From assembly GCA_016210375.1 (NCBI GenBank), contig JACQUH010000317.1:1-5388 (forward strand): 5,388 nt of DNA, written 5' to 3'. This stretch comes from Chloroflexota bacterium (lineage in GTDB: Bacteria; Chloroflexota; Dehalococcoidia; Lucifugimonadales; JACPCL1). The position numbers were made by a program, and so were the translations under genes. Shown here piece by piece: positions 1 to 3,546 of this stretch. The notes under the pieces were generated by a model. The model saw only the letters and a program-made list of their open reading frames with translations. It did no database searches and was not told where the DNA came from. Every line of letters starts with the position of its first letter. Position 1 is the first letter of the stretch.

Positions 1-2
1 CT

Positions 3-143
3 TCTCCCCCTTCCTCTGAAGGAAGAGCCTGTCCTTGAGTCCTTCTTTGGAAGAACGAAAGAGGGAACCAGAGGAGGTTGGGTCGGAAGCCAAATGGCAG
101 ATTGCTTTGTCAATGACCTTCAGGGTGCGGTCATCAGGCCATA
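3..143 (+). repeat. Degenerate copy A of a ~135-bp intergenic repeat
   Basis: This stretch shares its order of motifs with 2659-2792: CTCCCCCTTCC, then GAGC.TGTCC, then GAA.GAGGGA.CCAGAGG.GGTT.GGTC, then GTCAATGACC..CAGG.TGC. The two copies have the same orientation. This copy has an extra ~20 bp before GTCAATGACC and a shorter middle with a small CTTC/GAAG hairpin (about 41-52). No protein-like reading frame covers it. The boundaries are estimated by eye, and the left boundary may lie outside the window. It looks like a decayed non-autonomous mobile repeat. Confidence 0.55.
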
Positions 144-186
144 TAACCGAAGGTGATGTATCGCCTGACACAAGTCATAGGGATTC

Positions 187-336
187 TGTCATTCTGAGGG
201 AGTCCTTCAGTTGAAGGATGACCGAATGACTCCAGGGCGCCAGCCTTGTGGTGACCATGATCAATGCATCAAAGGACCAACGCCTTAGATGCTTCGCTGA
301 TGTCCCGATGGCGCCGGGACTCAGCTCAGCATGACA
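187..336. mobile_element. ~150-bp MITE-like element with 12-bp terminal inverted repeats
   Basis: The left end TGTCATTCTGAG (187-198) is the inverse of the right end CTCAGCATGACA (325-336) at 11 of 12 positions. Inside are two hairpins. The first is CCTTCA/TGAAGG (204-209 and 212-217). The second is an 11-bp stem with one bulged T, GCTGA-t-GTCCCG against CGGGAC-TCAGC (296-325). No transposase is encoded, so if mobile it depends on one elsewhere. I could not identify a convincing target-site duplication. Similar 'TCATTCTGAG ... CTCAGCATGACA' units are, from general knowledge, frequent in some Chloroflexota genomes. Confidence 0.55.
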
Positions 337-421
337 ATGGATGGCCTTGCGTCAAGCGTTACATCGCCAATACCTATGCACTGCGAGCAGCAATCTACCT
401 ACTGTCCCTGCCTTCACCCGC

Positions 422-461
422 AAGGGGGGAAGGGCCGGGCTTCTTCCCCCTTGACGGGGGA
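422..461. repeat. G/C-rich hairpin repeat downstream of the glycosyltransferase
   Basis: AAGGGGG (422-428) pairs with CCCCCTT (446-452), and the same C-run can alternatively pair with GGGGGA (456-461). It belongs to the CCCCCTT...AAGGGGG class of hairpins seen again at 2243-2268 and 2454-2480. It lies 35-75 bp past the stop codon of the minus-strand glycosyltransferase gene, so the transcript would form it. There is no following U-run on that strand, so an intrinsic terminator role is only possible, not shown. Confidence 0.45.
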
Positions 462-495
462 GGACTGAGGTCAGGCGAGACAACTGGGGGTTTGG

Positions 496-1893
496 TTATC
501 TCGCCGCTCTTGCTTCCGCCGGGACGGGCGGCAAGCGCCTCATCTCCATGGCGCCGTTGGGATGGCCGTCGTCGGGAGGCTGGTCGGCCTCACGGCTCAC
601 CAGGGAGGCCCTCTGGGCTTTCATTGCCGGCGGCAGGCGAATACCCGTCTCCTCCAGGAAGGGAAAGAGTATCCGGTGCAATACGGCGGGCCAGGTGTAG
701 TGGCCTGCAGTGCGCCGGGCGGAGTGACGGAGCTGGATAGAGGCCTCTCTATCCTTGTGAAGGGCCACGGCGTTGTAGACGATCTCCCGCGGGTCGCTGG
801 TCTGGATAGAGATAGCGTCATGGCCTGGGGTGGCGTAGTCCTCGCCTGTGCAGCCAACAAAGGCCACGCCGCCACTGGCCATGGTCTCCAGGCCCACCAG
901 TCCAAAAGGCTCCAGGCCGCTGTTGGCCAGCACGGCATCGGCGGCGCGGAACAGCACCTCGCGCTGGGCCTGGGAGAGGAAGCTGCCGATGTCAATCACG
1001 TCGGCTTCCAGGGCCGGGCGCAGGGCTTCTACCAAAGCCGCTGGCTCCTGCCCTTGCCACTGCACCTCCCTCAGCCGTAAGCCAAGCTGCTTCACCCTGG
1101 CCACCACCTCGTACTTATGGGCCTCCAGGCCGCCCCGGGCCAGCAGCAGCGGTTGCAAGCCATCTGCCTTCATCTGCGCCACCGCCTGGACGCCCATGAT
1201 CCAGCGCTTGTCTGGGTCAAAGCGCGCCACCTTGGCGAGCACCAGGCGGCCTCGCAGCAGGCGCGCCAGGGTTGAGCTGGCCCTGGGATCGGCCCCTCGT
1301 AGCCAGCTTTCGGAGATGCCGTTGGGCACCACCCGGGCGTCCACACCGTAGCTCCACATCAGGTGCTTCATGTAGCGGCTGACGGTGGTCACGGTGGCGG
1401 CGTACTTCAAGACCTCCCAGGGGATGCGGTGAAAAGAGAAGGAGTTATTGGCATTCCATATGAGCCGGACGTGGTCATACCAGCCGTGGCGGGTCACGAT
1501 CTGGCGCAGGGCCACCATGGTGGAGGCGGTGTGCCACTCCTCTCCCATGACAACGACAGAGCCTCCCGTCCCAACCTTTGGAGCCAGGACCTCCCGCTCT
1601 AGCCAGGGCGGCAGGGAGCGCTCCCAGTCCCTGAGCTTCCCCTCCTCCCCATCGTACACGCCGGCCGAGTGGTAGCGGCTGATCCACTGGCACCATCGGT
1701 GAAGGTGCAGCTTGCCCCCCTCCAAGGACTCGTGCCCCGGAAGGTCCGGGTCGCCGATGAAGAAAAGGTGGGTCTCAAACCCCATGCCTGTCAGGGCCCG
1801 GGACAGCTCTGTCACCCGGCTGCCCAGGCCGCCGGCGTGAGAGTAGCCATCCGGCCCTTCAAAGCTTAGGATCACGAAGGTTACATCGCTCAT
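496..1893 (-). CDS. Glycosyltransferase, GT4/GT5-like (GT-B fold), 465 aa
   Basis: A predicted cytosolic or membrane-associated retaining glycosyltransferase that moves a sugar from a nucleotide-sugar donor; donor and acceptor cannot be read from sequence. The N-terminal Rossmann half has AGGLGSRVTELSRAL (residues 20-34), resembling the glycogen/starch synthase KxGGLG loop. VVPNGI (188-193) marks the interdomain hinge. The C-terminal half has ARFDPDKRW (223-231, with the expected basic Arg/Lys pair) and the E-x7-E signature EPFGLVGLE (Glu328 and Glu336). Length is slightly above usual for GT4 owing to a Pro- and charge-rich tail (about 420-465) without recognised domain character. No signal peptide or membrane helix is visible. 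The start at 1893 follows a weak GGATGG (complement of 1900-1905), 6 nt away. It stands alone, with no sugar-pathway neighbour in view. Family assignment is firm; specificity is unknown. Confidence 0.9.
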   Translation of the reverse strand: MSDVTFVILSFEGPDGYSHAGGLGSRVTELSRALTGMGFETHLFFIGDPDLPGHESLEGGKLHLHRWCQWISRYHSAGVYDGEEGKLRDWERSLPPWLEREVLAPKVGTGGSVVVMGEEWHTASTMVALRQIVTRHGWYDHVRLIWNANNSFSFHRIPWEVLKYAATVTTVSRYMKHLMWSYGVDARVVPNGISESWLRGADPRASSTLARLLRGRLVLAKVARFDPDKRWIMGVQAVAQMKADGLQPLLLARGGLEAHKYEVVARVKQLGLRLREVQWQGQEPAALVEALRPALEADVIDIGSFLSQAQREVLFRAADAVLANSGLEPFGLVGLETMASGGVAFVGCTGEDYATPGHDAISIQTSDPREIVYNAVALHKDREASIQLRHSARRTAGHYTWPAVLHRILFPFLEETGIRLPPAMKAQRASLVSREADQPPDDGHPNGAMEMRRLPPVPAEARAAR

Positions 1894-1909
1894 GCTGGTC
1901 CATCCACTA

Positions 1910-2012
1910 AGTAACTATCTCAAAACTCGCATTGGCACCGCCCCCTGAAGGGGGTGGCGTCATGCCCCAGCCTTCAGGCTGGGGTGCAGAAAGCCATTTT
2001 GCGATAGTTACT
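1910..2012. mobile_element. 103-bp MITE-like element, copy 1
   Basis: The ends AGTAACTATCTCAAAA (1910-1925) and TTTTGCGATAGTTACT (1997-2012) are inverted repeats matching at 15 of 16 positions. The body is two hairpins: a 9-bp CCGCCCCCT/AGGGGGTGG stem including one G-T pair (1938-1957), and an 8-bp CCCCAGCC-ttca-GGCTGGGG stem (1965-1984). It ends only 16 bp before the glycosyltransferase start codon, so unless transcription starts inside that gap the element forms part of the gene's 5' leader. It has no coding capacity. The flanks (cTAA on the left, TAAC on the right) could hide a short target duplication, but this is uncertain. Confidence 0.7.
1965..1984. repeat. Hairpin CCCCAGCC/GGCTGGGG
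   Basis: A perfect 8-bp inverted repeat with a TTCA loop, inside MITE copy 1. From general knowledge, C/G-rich palindromes of this kind often occur at the ends of IS200/IS605-type elements, but no such transposase is present here. Confidence 0.6.
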
Positions 2013-2226
2013 AACAACATCTTACCCATCCTGCTTATCATAGAGGATAGGCCATGGCTTTGCTATAAGAATCATCATGGCGCAAGGATGCTACGCCGGT
2101 GTTTCAGGGGTGTTACGCTCCTGTGACGCCGAAAAGGGGGGAGGCTGGCAGACACGGGTCTTTCGGTTTTCCAATCGCCTGTGGGAGCAGTATCCGTGAC
2201 CCCAGCCTACTGGTCATGAGCTCGTT

Positions 2227-2240
2227 AACCTAACCCCCTC
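2227..2240. repeat. Left arm of a 14-bp inverted pair (AACCTAACCCCCTC)
   Basis: This arm is the exact inverse complement of 2483-2496 (GAGGGGGTTAGGTT). The pair straddles the left end of MITE copy 2, so two repeat families overlap. GTTAAC occurs just outside or near each arm (2224-2229 region and 2502-2507). A further relative lies at 2739-2752 in copy B of the long repeat. Confidence 0.65.
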
Positions 2241-2242
2241 AA

Positions 2243-2268
2243 TCCCCCTTCCCTCCAGGAAAGGGGGA
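2243..2268. repeat. CCCCCTTCC-type hairpin
   Basis: TCCCCCTT (2243-2250) pairs with AAGGGGGA (2261-2268), an 8-bp stem with a 10-nt loop. It follows the AACCTAACCCCCTC arm, mirroring the arrangement of hairpin and arm at 2454-2496. Confidence 0.6.
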
Positions 2269-2361
2269 AATTCTAAGTACTATCTCAAAACTCTTCTGTA
2301 CCGCCCCCTGATGGTCCTTAACCAAAAATTGTGCCGCTGCGGTCCTGACCTCTCCCCCTGT

Positions 2362-2392
2362 AGTCCCCCTCTCCCGAGGGGAGAGGGGGACT
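2362..2392. repeat. Perfect 14-bp hairpin, AGTCCCCCTCTCCC type
   Basis: 2362-2375 is the exact inverse complement of 2379-2392, with a 3-nt loop (GAG). It belongs to the C-rich/G-rich hairpin class but has its own sequence. No T-run follows, so it is not a typical intrinsic terminator. Confidence 0.7.
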
Positions 2393-2399
2393 TGATTGA

Positions 2400-2444
2400 T
2401 AGGGAAATCCGTGGCACGGCAAAGCCGTGCCACGGATTTCCCTA
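2400..2444. repeat. Perfect 21-bp palindrome with GGCACGGC core (REP-like)
   Basis: 2400-2420 is the exact inverse complement of 2424-2444, separated by AAA. The inner part GGCACGGC-aaa-GCCGTGCC is the same as in the palindrome at 2554-2594 except for the loop base, while the outer arms differ. It lies within MITE copy 2. It resembles REP-type palindromes, but no REP-associated transposase is visible. Confidence 0.75.
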
Positions 2445-2453
2445 CTTCTTCCC

Positions 2454-2480
2454 TCCCCCTTCCCTATCAGGGAAGGGGGA
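2454..2480. repeat. Perfect 12-bp hairpin, TCCCCCTTCCCT type
   Basis: 2454-2465 is the exact inverse complement of 2469-2480 with loop ATC. It is followed directly by GAGGGGGTTAGGTT (2483-2496), the inverted partner of 2227-2240. This is the best preserved member of the CCCCCTTCC family in the window. Confidence 0.7.
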
Positions 2481-2482
2481 AC

Positions 2483-2496
2483 GAGGGGGTTAGGTT
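2483..2496. repeat. Right arm of the 14-bp inverted pair (GAGGGGGTTAGGTT)
   Basis: Exact inverse complement of 2227-2240, 242 bp away. A near-identical GAGGGGGTTAGGT also ends the G-rich part of repeat copy B near 2740-2752. Confidence 0.65.
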
Positions 2497-2553
2497 GAAT
2501 TGTTAACGAACTCCTCGTCAGGGCGAAAAACCATTTTGAGATAGTTACTAAAC

Positions 2554-2594
2554 GTGAATATCTGGGCACGGCGAAGCCGTGCCCAGATATTCAC
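2554..2594. repeat. Perfect 19-bp palindrome with GGCACGGC core (REP-like)
   Basis: 2554-2572 is the exact inverse complement of 2576-2594, with loop GAA. It shares the core GGCACGGC-NAA-GCCGTGCC with 2400-2444 but has different outer arms, and it sits just outside the right end of MITE copy 2. No T-run follows, which argues against a terminator role. Confidence 0.75.
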
Positions 2595-2658
2595 AACAAT
2601 TCCATCCCATTCTCCGTCGCGAAGAGGGGGTCGTTAGACTACGGAAACAGTGTATTTT

Positions 2659-2792
2659 CTCCCCCTTCCCCCAGGGGGATGAGCTTGTCCCTTCTCTGCG
2701 CTCAGGGCAAGCTCTTGAGCGAAGCGAAGGAGGGAGCCAGAGGGGGTTAGGTCATCTAGTCAATGACCCCCAGGTTGCAATCCTCCAGCCAA
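2659..2792 (+). repeat. Copy B of the ~135-bp intergenic repeat, with interleaved inverted repeats
   Basis: Same motif order and orientation as 3-143: CTCCCCCTTCC, GAGCTTGTCC, GAAGGAGGGAGCCAGAGGGGGTTAGGTC, GTCAATGACC. The middle has two inverted repeats whose arms alternate. One is GAGCTTGTCC (2681-2690) with GGGCAAGCTC (2705-2714), 9 of 10 paired. The other is 2690-2704 with 2716-2730, 13 of 15 paired. They cannot form fully together as simple nested hairpins. The right boundary is by eye and lies about 20 bp before the operator-like palindrome of the operon. Confidence 0.6.
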
Positions 2793-2812
2793 AACACCGA
2801 CGGACACTGGCA

Positions 2813-2832
2813 GTCAACCCCCGGGCGTTGAC
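2813..2832. promoter_or_regulatory. Near-perfect 20-bp palindrome, candidate operator
   Basis: GTCAACcCCCGGGcGTTGAC pairs at 9 of 10 positions about its centre (the C/C pair at 2819 and 2826 fails). It covers five of the six bases of the TTGACA -35 box at 2828-2833, so a bound protein would block RNA polymerase. The encoded TetR-family protein is the obvious candidate ligand of this site. That is inference from position and symmetry. Confidence 0.55.
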
Positions 2833-2856
2833 ACTGGGCGACCTATCTGGCATTCT
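2828..2856 (+). promoter_or_regulatory. Candidate sigma-70-type promoter of the tetR-menF-menD operon
   Basis: A consensus TTGACA (2828-2833) is followed after 17 bp by CATTCT (2851-2856), a weak -10 box with 3 of 6 consensus bases. TCTATT (2854-2859) is an alternative with 4 of 6 but 20-bp spacing. Transcription would begin near 2863, giving a leader of about 35 nt. The perfect -35 box and its overlap with a palindrome make it the best promoter candidate in the gap; the poor -10 keeps confidence moderate. Confidence 0.5.
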
Positions 2857-2864
2857 ATTCATGA

Positions 2865-2889
2865 CTAGACCAACCAGTCGGTCGGCTAG
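2865..2889. promoter_or_regulatory. Second operator-like inverted repeat before the TetR start codon
   Basis: CTAG at each end (2865-2868 and 2886-2889) encloses CCAACC-agtc-GGTCGG (2870-2885), whose arms match at 5 of 6 positions. The CTAG pair and the inner arms are centred half a base apart. ACC-rich/GGT-rich inverted repeats of this size are common operators for TetR-family proteins. It lies at the predicted transcription start, 10 bp before the ATG. Its right CTAG carries a TAG in frame with the TetR gene, so translation cannot start further upstream. Confidence 0.5.
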
Positions 2890-2898
2890 CCCCCCATC

Positions 2899-3546
2899 AT
2901 GAGCAAAGCCCCTGCCAACGCCGCCGCCGCCACCTACGACCGCATCCTGGATGCGGCGACTGAAGTCATCGCCCAGCGGGGCTACTCCGGCGCTGGGGTC
3001 CAGGAGATCATTGAGCGGGCCAGCTCCTCCAAGGGCAGCTTCTACTTTCACTTTCCCAGCAAGGAGAAGATGGTGGAGGCCCTGGTGGGGCGCATGAGCG
3101 ACAAGCTCGTGGAGACGGTGCAAGAAGCCATGGAGGGGCAGCCCACACCCCTTCACCGCGTAGCCGCCAGCATAGATACCCTGGTGTCCACCTTTGCCCG
3201 CCAGCGCAAGGTGGCCCAAGTGCTGCTGCTGAACATCATCGGCCACGGCAGGGAAACAGACAGACGGTTTCTGCCCATGCGGGAGCGGTTCTCGCAGATG
3301 ATCCAGGAGGAGCTGGACGCCGCAGTATCTGCAGACCAGATACCGCCCCAGGACACGGCCCTGGTCTCCCAGATGTGGGTAGGAGCGCTGCACGAGGTTA
3401 TCCTGCGCTGGCTGCTCACCGGGCAGCCCAGCCCCCTGACCAACGCCACTCCGCCGCTTCAAGGGGCTTTGATGCGCAGCATCGGCGCGGAGCCAGCGTC
3501 CTTCACGCCCGCGATCGCGGCATCTGCCAGGAGGCGCCTGTCATGA
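2899..3546 (+). CDS. TetR/AcrR-family transcriptional regulator, 215 aa
   Basis: A one-component DNA-binding repressor of the usual TetR size. Residues about 12-58 form the N-terminal helix-turn-helix domain: YDRILDAATEVIAQRGY, then GVQEIIERASSSKGSFYFHF with the typical G-x-FYxHF recognition-helix end, then SKEKMVEAL. The remainder (about 60-200) is a helical ligand and dimer domain whose ligand cannot be predicted. ATG at 2899 is the first possible start, since TAG lies in frame 12 nt upstream and no other start codon intervenes. It has no Shine-Dalgarno-like sequence. Its stop overlaps the menF start (ATGA, 3543-3546), so it is the first gene of the men operon. It probably controls its own operon through the palindromes at 2813-2832 and 2865-2889. 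The family is certain; regulation of quinone synthesis is inference. Confidence 0.93.
   Translation: MSKAPANAAAATYDRILDAATEVIAQRGYSGAGVQEIIERASSSKGSFYFHFPSKEKMVEALVGRMSDKLVETVQEAMEGQPTPLHRVAASIDTLVSTFARQRKVAQVLLLNIIGHGRETDRRFLPMRERFSQMIQEELDAAVSADQIPPQDTALVSQMWVGALHEVILRWLLTGQPSPLTNATPPLQGALMRSIGAEPASFTPAIAASARRRLS
3529..3534 (+). promoter_or_regulatory. Ribosome binding site of menF (AGGAGG)
   Basis: A perfect AGGAGG lies 8 nt before the ATG at 3543, within the last codons of the TetR gene. It fixes the MenF start at 3543 and rules out the longer open frame that extends upstream. It also lets menF be translated independently as well as by coupling. Confidence 0.85.

Larger units (their letters stand above)
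2276..2549. mobile_element. 274-bp MITE-like element, copy 2, enlarged by inserted palindromes
   Basis: The left end AGTACTATCTCAAAA (2276-2290) and right end TTTTGAGATAGTTACT (2534-2549) are the same terminal inverted repeats as copy 1, with one base missing on the left. Homology continues inward: AACTC and ACCGCCCCCTGA on the left (2289-2311), and CCATTTTG on the right (2531-2538). Copy 1 is 103 bp, so roughly 170-200 bp of extra DNA, between about 2314 and 2516, has been gained. That extra DNA is mostly three hairpins of other repeat families. No protein is encoded. Confidence 0.65.
1894..2898. other. 1-kb gene-free, repeat-dense intergenic region
   Basis: No reading frame here has protein-like character; the short open frames are translations of hairpin repeats. 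It contains two transposon-like elements with matching ends, several perfect palindromes, CCCCCTTCC hairpins, one long repeat copy and, at its right end, the operon promoter. The divergent gene order means both the glycosyltransferase and TetR-men promoters should lie here. I found no convincing promoter for the glycosyltransferase. A TATGAT hexamer occurs on the minus strand near 2040, but no good -35 box accompanies it. The part 2013-2226 is the least repetitive and holds nothing I can name. Confidence 0.8.

Noticed and set aside
264..740. 158-residue plus-strand open frame
   Set aside because: It runs from a repeat region into the antisense of the glycosyltransferase, has no recognisable motif and has a low-complexity Gly/Pro/Arg composition.
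562..1351. Plus-strand frames antisense to the glycosyltransferase
   Set aside because: Shadow frames of a clear GT-B gene on the other strand; high G+C makes long chance frames common.
1894..1930. Outward promoter in the MITE end (TTGAGA on the minus strand)
   Set aside because: TTGAGA resembles a -35 box, but no -10-like sequence is found at suitable distance before the start codon.
1932..2126. 64-residue frame over MITE copy 1
   Set aside because: It is the translation of two hairpins and flank; no ribosome binding site or protein-like features.
2129..2170. CCGAAA/TTTCGG followed by TTTT as a terminator
   Set aside because: Only a 6-bp stem with a 26-nt loop, and no gene on the plus strand ends upstream.
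2239..2569. Short frames on both strands over the hairpin cluster
   Set aside because: Their peptides (LPRGEGD, SPPLPSGEG types) are translations of CCCCCTTCC palindromes, a well-known source of false genes.
2400..2594. Intrinsic terminators at the perfect palindromes
   Set aside because: Neither stem is followed by a T-run on either strand and no gene ends nearby.
2221..2600. CRISPR array
   Set aside because: The repeated hairpins differ in length and sequence and are not evenly spaced by unique spacers.
2752..3462. 236-residue minus-strand frame
   Set aside because: Antisense of the TetR gene, which has full family motifs; the minus-strand peptide has none.
3375..3542. Upstream extension of the MenF open frame to an ATG at 3375
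   Set aside because: It lies out of frame within the TetR gene, and AGGAGG at 3529-3534 with the ATGA overlap marks 3543 as the start.
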